DNA of 19,645 bases from Clostridia bacterium BRH_c25 (GTDB lineage: Bacteria; Bacillota_A; Clostridia; Lutisporales; Lutisporaceae), in NCBI GenBank assembly GCA_001515955.1, contig LOES01000152.1, positions 1-19,645 of the forward strand, given 5' to 3'. Within the stretch, counting starts at the first letter, position 1. Each line of letters starts with the position of its first letter. The translations under genes were made by a program, and so were the position numbers. The notes beneath the pieces were generated by a model. The model searched no databases, was not told the origin of the DNA, and was given only the letters and a program-made list of their open reading frames with translations. Shown in pieces: positions 7,789 through 14,196 of this stretch.

Positions 7789-8816
7789 TGGACAACCTTA
7801 TTACTATTGTCGGAGCCGGAAGCTGGGGAACAGCAATAGCAGTGCTCCTGGCAACCAAAGGCTTTAATGTGAAGCTTTGGGTAAGGGACAAGGAGCTTAT
7901 AGATACAATAAAGGATACCAGAGAGAATTCCGAGTATCTGCCCGGTACAATTCTTCCGGAAAGCGTACTTGTGTCTTCAGACATGGAATATTGCTGCAAG
8001 GGCAGCGGGACTGCTATAATTGCAGCTCCTTCCCATGCAATGAGGGATATATGCAGTAAAATGGGGCAGTTCATATCCAAGGATCAGGTAATAGTCAGCT
8101 TGACTAAAGGAATTGAGAATGATACCCTACTCAGAATGACCGAGGTTATTACGGAATTCATGCCTGAGAATGAGGTAGCTGCAGTGTCGGGTCCGAGCCA
8201 TGCGGAAGAAGTGGCGAAGGGTATACCTACAGCTGTAGTTGCTTCCTCGAAGAAAAGGGCAGTGGCGGAATACATACAGGATATATTTATGACTCCATTA
8301 TTCAGAGTATATACCAACCCGGACATAGCAGGTGTTGAACTTGGTGGAGCCCTGAAGAATATAATTGCATTAGGGGCCGGTATTATTGACGGGCTTGGAC
8401 TTGGCGACAATACAAAGGCTGCAGTAATGACCAGAGGCATTGTAGAGATGGCCAGGCTTGGCGAATCGCTGGGAGCAAGCAGAAACACCTTTGCGGGCTT
8501 GTCGGGGATAGGAGACCTGATTGTTACCTGCACAAGCATGCACAGTAGAAACAGAAGGGCAGGAATAGCGATTGGCCAGGGCCAATCTGTGGAAGAGGTG
8601 CTTGGAGGTACAAGGATGGTTGTGGAAGGGATAAGGACTACCAAATCCGCCTATCAACTGTCCCTTAAGCAGAAGATTGAGATGCCGATTACCCAGGAAA
8701 TATATAACCTTCTATTTAATAAAGCGGATATCAGAGATTCAGTGATGAATCTGACCATGAGATCAAAGACCCATGAGATGGAAGACATAGCGGAATTGAA
8801 GGGATTTGACTGGTAG
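7788..8816 (+). CDS. gpsA: NAD(P)-dependent glycerol-3-phosphate dehydrogenase
   Basis: This 342-residue cytosolic enzyme reduces dihydroxyacetone phosphate to sn-glycerol-3-phosphate, the substrate of the preceding plsY product. The N-terminal Rossmann fold has GAGSWGTAIA (9-18). Further signatures are GPSHAEEVAKGIPTAVV, the catalytic-lysine segment GGALKNIIALGAGIIDGLGLG (Lys near residue 190) and NTKAAVMTRG. The C-terminal helical domain carries LSGIGDLIVTCTS and SRNRRAG. Length and motifs are complete. The ATG overlaps the plsY stop. A terminator lies 10 bp after the stop, so gpsA ends the operon. Confidence 0.97.
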   Translation: MDNLITIVGAGSWGTAIAVLLATKGFNVKLWVRDKELIDTIKDTRENSEYLPGTILPESVLVSSDMEYCCKGSGTAIIAAPSHAMRDICSKMGQFISKDQVIVSLTKGIENDTLLRMTEVITEFMPENEVAAVSGPSHAEEVAKGIPTAVVASSKKRAVAEYIQDIFMTPLFRVYTNPDIAGVELGGALKNIIALGAGIIDGLGLGDNTKAAVMTRGIVEMARLGESLGASRNTFAGLSGIGDLIVTCTSMHSRNRRAGIAIGQGQSVEEVLGGTRMVVEGIRTTKSAYQLSLKQKIEMPITQEIYNLLFNKADIRDSVMNLTMRSKTHEMEDIAELKGFDW

Positions 8817-8825
8817 AGATAGTAT

Positions 8826-8852
8826 AGCGACCAAGGGGTCGCTTATTTTTTT
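8826..8852 (+). terminator. Terminator after gpsA
   Basis: AGCGACC (8826-8832) and GGTCGCT (8837-8843) form a 7-bp perfect stem with a 4-nt loop, followed by TATTTTTTTG. Confidence 0.88.
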
Positions 8853-8876
8853 GTAATAAAAAATGCACATGCACAT

Positions 8877-8904
8877 ATATATTAAGAGAAAGTGTCTATG
8901 TAAT
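8877..8904 (+). promoter_or_regulatory. Weak sigma-E-like promoter before spoIVA
   Basis: ATATATT (8877-8883) resembles the sigma-E -35. After 13 bp, TATGTAAT (8897-8904) matches 5 of 8 bases of the CATACAAT -10. Known biology supports it, because spoIVA is transcribed in the mother cell by sigma-E, but the match is only partial. Confidence 0.35.
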
Positions 8905-8933
8905 TATTTCAACATTATTAAGGAGGGAAGAGT

Positions 8934-10412
8934 GTGGAAGGATACGATGTTTATCGCGATATAGGAGAAAGAACTGAAGGCAGTATTTACATAGGAGTTG
9001 TGGGACCTGTCAGAACAGGAAAATCCACCTTCATTAAGAGATTCATGGATTTGCTTGTACTTCCCAATATGGACAATGAGTTCAAAAGGGAAAGGGCTCG
9101 TGACGAGCTTCCTCAGAGCGCAAATGGCAAGACGATAATGACAACAGAGCCTAAGTTCGTCCCTAACGAACCTATTGAGCTGGTTCTAAAGGAAAATGCG
9201 AAATTCAAGGTCAGACTGGTTGACTGTGTCGGCTATTTAGTTGAAGGCGCCCTGGGGCATTTGGAGGATAGTGTTCCTAGAATGGTCAACACTCCATGGT
9301 TTGAAAACCGCATACCCTTTGAAGAAGCTGCCGAAATTGGAACCAGAAAGGTTATTGCAGACCACTCCACAATAGGTCTTGTAGTAACTACCGATGGTTC
9401 CATTACAGACCTTCCAAGGAGGAGTTATATAGAAGCAGAGGAAAGGGTTATAAAAGAGCTGAAAGAACTGGAAAAACCCTTTATAATAGTACTAAATTCC
9501 GCAAAGCCCAGGGCACAGGAGACTATTGAGCTTAGAGAAGCCCTTGAAACCAAATATAATACTCCTGTCATTATAGTTGATGCTCTGAATATGGAAATGG
9601 GTGATCTGGATGGAATCCTGGAAAAGGTACTCTTTGAATTCCCGGCAAGAGAGATAAATTTCCATATGCCTCGATGGATGGATACATTAGATCTGGAGCA
9701 TTGGCTTAAGAAATGTATAGTAGGAGATATCAGAACCAATCTCAGTGAAGTAAACAGAATAAGGGATGTCGATGATGCAATAAAGAGATTCGATGGAGCA
9801 GAAAACATTCAGGCGGTAGAAATATCAGATATGCGCCTGGGTGAAGGGGTAGTTAATATAACTATCGATTTGAACGAGGGTTTGTTCTTCAGGATACTTG
9901 GAGAAGTTTCCGGCTACAGCCTTGAGGGGGATTATCAGCTCATTTCTCTCGTTAAGGAGCTGGCTCAGTCAAAGCGTGAGTATGATAAAGTAAAAGCAGC
10001 TTTAGGCGATGTCAAAGAGTTCGGATACGGTATGGTAGCTCCCTCGGTAGATGAAATAAAGCTGGAGGAGCCTGTGATTGTTAAGCAGGGCAGTAAATTT
10101 GGTGTAAGATTGAGAGCAAGTGCCCCATCCCTGCACATTATAAAAACAGATATTGAGACTGAGATTGCTCCGATAGTCGGTACAGAAAAGCAAAGTGAGG
10201 AGTTTATCAAATATTTCATGGAAGAGTTTGAGAATAATCCGCAAAAGATATGGGAATCCAACATGTTTGGAAAATCCTTATATGATATGGTCAAGGAAGA
10301 GCTGCAGGGCAAGCTTTATAAGATGCCTGAAGATATTCAGAGCAAGCTGCAGCTTACACTGCAAAAGGTGGTCAATGACACCAAAGGCAGCCTGATATGT
10401 ATAATCATATAG
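8934..10412 (+). CDS. spoIVA: Stage IV sporulation protein A, spore coat morphogenetic ATPase
   Basis: This 492-residue protein has the same length as Bacillus subtilis SpoIVA. SpoIVA hydrolyses ATP to polymerise on the mother-cell side of the forespore membrane, forming the basement layer of the coat. The N terminus (YDVYRDIGERTEGSIYIGVV) runs into Walker A GPVRTGKS at residues 24-31. LVDCVGYLVEGALGH gives the Walker B and switch region. The middle and C-terminal domains keep the family pattern and end in the hydrophobic SLICIII tail. The start is GTG 8934, after AGGAGGG. It is the only sporulation gene in the window and is isolated by terminators on both sides, consistent with its own developmental promoter. 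Confidence 0.97.
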   Translation: MEGYDVYRDIGERTEGSIYIGVVGPVRTGKSTFIKRFMDLLVLPNMDNEFKRERARDELPQSANGKTIMTTEPKFVPNEPIELVLKENAKFKVRLVDCVGYLVEGALGHLEDSVPRMVNTPWFENRIPFEEAAEIGTRKVIADHSTIGLVVTTDGSITDLPRRSYIEAEERVIKELKELEKPFIIVLNSAKPRAQETIELREALETKYNTPVIIVDALNMEMGDLDGILEKVLFEFPAREINFHMPRWMDTLDLEHWLKKCIVGDIRTNLSEVNRIRDVDDAIKRFDGAENIQAVEISDMRLGEGVVNITIDLNEGLFFRILGEVSGYSLEGDYQLISLVKELAQSKREYDKVKAALGDVKEFGYGMVAPSVDEIKLEEPVIVKQGSKFGVRLRASAPSLHIIKTDIETEIAPIVGTEKQSEEFIKYFMEEFENNPQKIWESNMFGKSLYDMVKEELQGKLYKMPEDIQSKLQLTLQKVVNDTKGSLICIII

Positions 10413-10427
10413 CTTAATGCAGTACCA

Positions 10428-10468
10428 AGCGTTCCGGTTGGTTGTGGCCGGAACGCTAAATTTTTTTT
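10428..10468 (+). terminator. Terminator after spoIVA
   Basis: AGCGTTCCGG (10428-10437) and CCGGAACGCT (10448-10457) form a perfect 10-bp GC-rich stem with a 10-nt loop, followed by AAATTTTTTTT. Confidence 0.92.
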
Positions 10469-10489
10469 AAAAGCTTGAAACTTTTTTGC

Positions 10490-10520
10490 TTGCCTTGTAG
10501 TATCTACTTATAGGTATAAT
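10490..10520 (+). promoter_or_regulatory. Possible promoter for the DUF975 gene
   Basis: TATAAT at 10515-10520 is a consensus -10. TTGCCT at 10490-10495 could be a weak -35 with a long 19-bp spacer. It lies between the spoIVA terminator and the next start codon. Confidence 0.42.
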
Positions 10521-10555
10521 AAATTATGCTTTTGAAAATTTAAGGGGGTTATTCG

Positions 10556-11239
10556 ATGACTGAAGAAATGAATAGAAATAGGGATTCTGTGGAGCTGAAA
10601 ATTGCAGCAAAGGAGAATCTTGATGGGAAGTGGCTTGTGGCTATAGCTGTATGCCTGGTTGCATGGCTGCTGATAGAGGCTTTTACATCAAATAATGGTG
10701 CAAATGCTTCATATAAGTACGTGATGGAGAACGGCAGCTTTGTAAGAATGAGAGATGGAAATAATTCTTTCAGGAATCTCATGTCACTTGTGGGCTTTAT
10801 AATAGGCGGACCTATTTACTATGGTGTTGCAGCTTTTTTTCTGAAGCTGGCAAGACACGAGCCTGCTGAGTTTTCTGAACTGTTTTCCGGGTTCAGTCTG
10901 TTCAAGACCAACTTTGTTTTGAACTTTTTCATTATACTTTTCACATTTCTATGGACAATGCTTCTTATAGTACCGGGTATTATTGCAGGAATAAGCTATT
11001 CAATGGCCTACTATATAGTAAATGACGATCCGAATGTTGGAGCGCTGGAGGCTGTAAGAAGAAGCAAGGAAATGATGAATGGCAACAAGATGAGGTTCTT
11101 TGAGATGTGGTTGGGCTTTCTGGGGTGGTTCATATTAGGTGTTGTAACCCTTGGACTGGGTATGCTATATGCAATTCCTTATTACAGAGCGGCGAAGGCC
11201 AATTTTTATCTGGATTTGAAAGAGAGTTATAGCGGATAA
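10556..11239 (+). CDS. DUF975 family integral membrane protein
   Basis: This 227-residue membrane protein has no known function. Hydrophobic segments lie at about residues 26-43, 75-98, 118-158 (IILFTFLWTMLLIVPGIIAG) and 183-210. The loop between the last two, YYIVNDDPNVGALEAVRRSKEMMNGNKMRFF, and the ending AIPYYRAAKANFY are hallmarks of the DUF975/YciC-like family. The N terminus is short and charged with no cleavable signal. The ATG follows AAGGGGGT at good spacing. It appears to be a single-gene unit, with its own promoter-like sequence and a terminator that overlaps the stop codon. Confidence 0.85.
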   Translation: MTEEMNRNRDSVELKIAAKENLDGKWLVAIAVCLVAWLLIEAFTSNNGANASYKYVMENGSFVRMRDGNNSFRNLMSLVGFIIGGPIYYGVAAFFLKLARHEPAEFSELFSGFSLFKTNFVLNFFIILFTFLWTMLLIVPGIIAGISYSMAYYIVNDDPNVGALEAVRRSKEMMNGNKMRFFEMWLGFLGWFILGVVTLGLGMLYAIPYYRAAKANFYLDLKESYSG

Positions 11240-11281
11240 AAGAAAGTGATAGGTATCAAAGCCTATCACTTTCTTTTATCC
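11234..11281. terminator. Bidirectional terminator overlapping the DUF975 stop codon
   Basis: A perfect 20-bp inverted repeat has arms at 11234-11253 and 11262-11281, starting GGATAAAAGAAAG, with an 8-nt loop. The left arm contains the TAA stop of the plus-strand gene. The right arm contains the stop of a possible small minus-strand gene. The T-rich side of the stem (TTTCTTTTATCC) serves either direction, which suggests a shared convergent terminator. Confidence 0.8.
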
Positions 11282-11430
11282 TTCTTATGTTTCTTTAAAG
11301 TGTTCTCAGATGCCTGTACTGTTATTGAATCTGTGTAGGGCATCCGTGTTGTCTCATTTCTTCCTTCGTCAATGTTCCCTGTACTGCTGGTGGTATAGGT
11401 GTTTTTCGCTTCTTTTGAATGCTTCAGAAT
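11266..11430 (-). CDS. Possible small hydrophilic protein with a non-standard start
   Basis: An unbroken 54-codon frame reads on the minus strand from 11430 to a TGA at 11268-11266 inside the bidirectional hairpin. AAAGGAG (11442-11436) precedes it, 5 nt from an ATT codon at 11430 and 8 nt from a CTG at 11427. There is no in-frame ATG, GTG or TTG between that site and the upstream in-frame stop. The product would be Lys/Thr/Ser-rich and strongly basic at the end (ENTLKKHKKDKRK), with no hydrophobic segment. I do not recognise the family. It may use a rare ATT start, or be a small gene that lost its start codon. The frame, the Shine-Dalgarno and the terminator overlap support it; the missing start argues against it. 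Confidence 0.42.
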   Translation of the reverse strand: MLKHSKEAKNTYTTSSTGNIDEGRNETTRMPYTDSITVQASENTLKKHKKDKRK

Positions 11431-11442
11431 GACAGCTCCTTT

Positions 11443-11692
11443 CTAAAAGTACTATTGTTATTTTGCATATAAATGAAATTCTTATACTGTTTTTCTGTAT
11501 AACTAGTATTAGATATATTGTATTATTATTCCATAAAAGAGCCTGCTGTTGTCAAAACAGGAAAATATAAACCTTGCATTATATAGAATATTTTAATAGA
11601 CTTTATAGATGTACACTTTTTTAAAGCCTTGGGAAAAGATGGGTCCAAGCTGCTCAGAATAATTTTGTGTTCCTATGGAGAGGAGGATTCTT
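11443..11692. other. AT-rich intergenic stretch without a recognised gene
   Basis: I find no convincing open frame here. On the minus strand, TTGACA at 11555-11550 could be a -35 for the small minus-strand frame, with AATAAT about 19 bp on. The end of the interval carries AGGAGG (11681-11686) for the next plus-strand gene. No clear plus-strand promoter was found. Confidence 0.5.
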
Positions 11693-12646
11693 TTGAGAAA
11701 GTTTGTTGACATATTGCTAATTTCAGTACTTATATCATTAATGATATTTTCCGGCAGTCTCTTTATAAAGGTTAACAGAGAATTGGATATGCAGCTGGAA
11801 GCGCGTGATTTAATTCCTGAAGAAGATATCGGCAGTACTGATGTAAATTTAACCGAAGACAACGCACTTGATGCTTATAGTAATAAATACGATACTATTC
11901 TATACTTAGATAGTGGACAAGCATATACTGATGAAACCGAAACAAGTACTAATCATATTGATAATGAATATGAAATATATGAAGAATATAAAATAGTAAA
12001 AGAGGAATATGAAAGTAACATTAAAAAAAATCAAGAAAAACAGGAGAAAATAGCAACCGGCAGCTTTGACCCGGAATCCAGTATCAATAACAGAGGAAGA
12101 ATCGATAGGAGACAGCTGGTCAAGTCTAATGAAGCGGATTTATATACCTATACGGATTTACCTGTTGAGCTTCTCGATTGGTGGGATACTGTTGACAAGC
12201 TGTTTGAAAAGGATATTCCCGTTGTTGTAATTGACGTGGAGACCGGAAAAAGCTTTAAAGCTGCAAGAACCTATGGCTCCAACCATGCAGATGCAGAGAC
12301 ACTTACCGCCGAAGATACGGCTGTTATGAAGGAGATCTGGGGTGGCGAATGGAATTGGGAAAGGCGCGCTGTGATAGTTCTGATAAACGGGAGAAAACTG
12401 GCGGCATCTGCAAGCGGTATGCCACATGCAGGCTTGGACGGCATTCCGGAAGGTGAGAACGTGGAGAACAGAAGCGGGGATTTTGGCACAGGAGCCAATC
12501 TGGATAGAATAAAGGGCAACAATATGGAGGGACACTTTGATATACACTTCTTAAACAGTAGAACCCATGGGACGGATAAAATTGATGAAATGCACCAGCA
12601 AATGATTCAAAAAGCATCTACACATAACAATATTGAACGCAATTAA
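11693..12646 (+). CDS. Membrane-anchored protein with conserved His-rich C-terminal domain
   Basis: About 317 residues. The start is TTG 11693, 6 nt after AGGAGG; an ATG at 11675 lies upstream of that site and is rejected. A single hydrophobic segment (about residues 5-27, ILLISVLISLMIFSGSLFI) is probably an uncleaved signal anchor, placing the rest outside the cell. Residues about 30-150 are acidic, Glu/Asn/Tyr-rich and low in complexity (spacer). The C-terminal half begins LPVELLDWWDTVDKLF and carries VVVIDVETGKSF, NHADAETLTAEDTAVMKEIWGGEWNW, then ASGMPHAG and GHFDIHFLNSRTHG. I recall this as a conserved Bacillota cell-envelope domain, and the His/Asp clusters look like a metal site, but I cannot name the enzyme. 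The last five codons and the stop lie inside repeat copy 2, so its C terminus appears to have been replaced. Confidence 0.78.
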   Translation: MRKFVDILLISVLISLMIFSGSLFIKVNRELDMQLEARDLIPEEDIGSTDVNLTEDNALDAYSNKYDTILYLDSGQAYTDETETSTNHIDNEYEIYEEYKIVKEEYESNIKKNQEKQEKIATGSFDPESSINNRGRIDRRQLVKSNEADLYTYTDLPVELLDWWDTVDKLFEKDIPVVVIDVETGKSFKAARTYGSNHADAETLTAEDTAVMKEIWGGEWNWERRAVIVLINGRKLAASASGMPHAGLDGIPEGENVENRSGDFGTGANLDRIKGNNMEGHFDIHFLNSRTHGTDKIDEMHQQMIQKASTHNNIERN

Positions 12647-12738
12647 GATATTACATCGGGTATAGTGCGAATTCAATAACAATCAAGGAAACATTTCGCG
12701 AAATTTGAATTAAGAATGTAAAATGTTTTTCGCGAAAT
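12629..12738 (-). repeat. Intergenic repeat, copy 2 of 3 (110 bp, inverted)
   Basis: Read on the minus strand it begins ATTTCGCGAAAAACATTT and ends TTGCGTTCAATATT. It differs from copy 1 at about 11 positions plus one indel. This copy keeps AAACATTT pairing with AAATGTTT, and its second CGCG unit is a full ATTTCGCGAAAT palindrome. In the 3' hairpin one outer pair of the GTGCG arm is lost (TTGCG). Its 3' end overlaps the final codons of the upstream plus-strand gene. Confidence 0.88.
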
Positions 12739-12836
12739 ATATAGTAAGCAAAAATATTTTTATAAATATGAAACAAATCGGGGACAACTGCAGTATATAA
12801 TATAGATAGTAAATTCATTGACGGGAGCGGATTATT

Positions 12837-13856
12837 ATGGGATGCAGAAGGCGGGAGCATAGGGACGGTGGCTTTGAGGACATGAACATGAATCGCAATA
12901 ATCGCCACGGAGGCTGCAACTCCTTGGTGGGGCTTATATTTAGCATAATATCCTTTTCTATTACCCTGGCGTTCAAAATCGTTGAGGTAGTATTTCAGAC
13001 TTTATTCGGACTGCTTTCGGGAATGGGATCAGGCACACGTAATGCACAAACTGCAAAGGATAATACTGAAAGAGTCTGGGACGAGAAACAGGCTGCCAGC
13101 TATACGGTAAGCAGCTCCAAACAAGAGGCTGCAGGGAAAAAGTCTGAAGACAAAGCAGGAAGCGATGAAAAAAGCAAGGTAAGAGAGTTCAGGAAGACTG
13201 AGAACACCGGAGCAGAAGAAAAGCATAAAACTGAGGAAGTGCATAACAAGGATTTCTACGTTGTATTGTTCATCCTGACAATGATACCTGCGATAGTGGC
13301 CCTGGCAATGGGTAAGCTGCTTTATGCAGGTGCAATAGGGGCAGCGGGCTTCGGACTGATGATGGTGGCAGGAATAATTTCCGGCATTGCAGGAAGCATC
13401 AAAAGAAAGTCGGCCGAGAAAAAGGAAGAAGAGGTTAATGAAGAACCTGAGAAGGATAATAATGTGGAAAAGCTTATCAAGGATGCTTTCGAGAAGCTGT
13501 TTGAGATAAGAAAGGATATTGACAAAATAAAAGATGCGGAAATAAGGGCAAAAATAGAAGCTGTATGCTGCACAGGAGAAAAGATTATAGGAGAGGTCAG
13601 AACCAATCCTGAAGGTCTGGTGCATGTGAGGAAGTTCTTCTATTATTATCTTGACGCCTTCGGTGAGATAGTGAAGAAATATCTCAGACTGTCAACCTTT
13701 GAAGAATCTTCAGAGGAGGTTTGCAGGCTGGTGGAGGAGACAGAGAAATCCTTTGCAGATATAGACGGGATTTTCAAGGAATTGTGTGAGAAGCTCTTGG
13801 AAAAGGACATGATGCATCTTAAGGCAGAGATCAATGTAATAAGAAACAGCAATTAA
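12837..13856 (+). CDS. XpaC-like (5-bromo-4-chloroindolyl phosphate hydrolysis) family membrane protein
   Basis: 339 residues. The N terminus is short and Arg/Asn/Cys-rich (1-30). A hydrophobic amphipathic segment (about 31-60) is followed by a charged, Lys/Glu/Ser-rich linker (65-138). Two membrane helices follow (about 140-158 and 161-187) and a helical C-terminal domain (about 208-339). The last domain (LIKDAFEKLFEIRKDIDKIK, then KFFYYYLDAFGEIVKKYLRL) resembles the XpaC/5-bromo-4-chloroindolyl phosphate hydrolysis family, whose biochemical role is unclear despite its name. GGGAGCGG precedes the ATG. A TATAAT at 12796-12801 without a good -35 could be its -10. No clear terminator follows before the riboflavin promoter. 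The family call is by recalled pattern and moderately sure. Confidence 0.7.
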   Translation: MGCRRREHRDGGFEDMNMNRNNRHGGCNSLVGLIFSIISFSITLAFKIVEVVFQTLFGLLSGMGSGTRNAQTAKDNTERVWDEKQAASYTVSSSKQEAAGKKSEDKAGSDEKSKVREFRKTENTGAEEKHKTEEVHNKDFYVVLFILTMIPAIVALAMGKLLYAGAIGAAGFGLMMVAGIISGIAGSIKRKSAEKKEEEVNEEPEKDNNVEKLIKDAFEKLFEIRKDIDKIKDAEIRAKIEAVCCTGEKIIGEVRTNPEGLVHVRKFFYYYLDAFGEIVKKYLRLSTFEESSEEVCRLVEETEKSFADIDGIFKELCEKLLEKDMMHLKAEINVIRNSN

Positions 13857-13870
13857 TTTTAAAGTGTATA

Positions 13871-13899
13871 TTTACAAACTGAATAACTACAGTTATACT
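13871..13899 (+). promoter_or_regulatory. Sigma-A promoter of the riboflavin operon
   Basis: TTTACA (13871-13876) and TATACT (13894-13899) each match five of six consensus bases and are separated by exactly 17 bp. Transcription would start near 13906, about 20 nt before the riboswitch. Confidence 0.8.
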
Positions 13900-13924
13900 T
13901 ATAAATAAATCGAATATATTTTTA

Positions 13925-14048
13925 ATCTTCAGGGATGGGTGAAATTCCCTACCGGCGGTAAAGCCCGCGAGCTGATGCAGCTTTATGCAGTATTGGCAGA
14001 TTCGGTTAGATTCCGAAGCCGACAGTATAGTCTGGATGAAAGAAGGTG
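13925..14048 (+). promoter_or_regulatory. FMN riboswitch (RFN element)
   Basis: The conserved RFN core is present. It begins ATCTTCAGGGATGGGTGAAA, continues TTCCCTACCGGCGGTAAAGC and CCGCGAGC, has a variable stem-loop (GCTGATGCAGCTTTATGCAG), then GGTTAGATTCCGAAGCCGAC, and closes with AGTCTGGATGAAAGAAGGTG. The closing GAAG can pair with the opening CTTC. FMN binding is known to favour a downstream terminator, so the rib genes should be off when flavin is plentiful. The first terminator starts 13 nt after the aptamer. Confidence 0.97.
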
Positions 14049-14060
14049 TATATTAAACAC

Positions 14061-14085
14061 TACCCTGGCATTTGCCAGGTTTTTT
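14061..14085 (+). terminator. Riboswitch-controlled terminator (first of two)
   Basis: CCTGGCA (14062-14068) and TGCCAGG (14071-14077) form the stem, followed by eight T residues. Its position just after the aptamer fits the expression platform of the FMN riboswitch. Confidence 0.9.
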
Positions 14086-14108
14086 TTGCAGATATATATT
14101 TGTCTGTC

Positions 14109-14148
14109 AAGCCCTGAAGTGATTTTGCTTCAGGGTTTTATTTTTTTT
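14109..14148 (+). terminator. Second terminator in the rib leader
   Basis: CCCTGAAG (14112-14119) and CTTCAGGG (14128-14135) form a perfect 8-bp stem, extendable by A-T pairs and one G-T pair. It is followed by TTTTATTTTTTTT. It lies between the riboswitch terminator and ribD, so polymerase must pass both to express the operon. Confidence 0.85.
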
Positions 14149-14196
14149 ATTAATCAGGGGATACTAAAATAGTAATATTTGTTAGGAGTGATGGTA

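Noticed and set aside
11525..11565. CTGTT/AACAG small inverted repeat in the gap before 11693 as a terminator
   Set aside because: The stem is only 5 bp and has no T-run.
13939..14172. 77-codon plus-strand frame across the FMN riboswitch
   Set aside because: It lies on the aptamer and both terminators, has no Shine-Dalgarno and encodes nothing recognisable.
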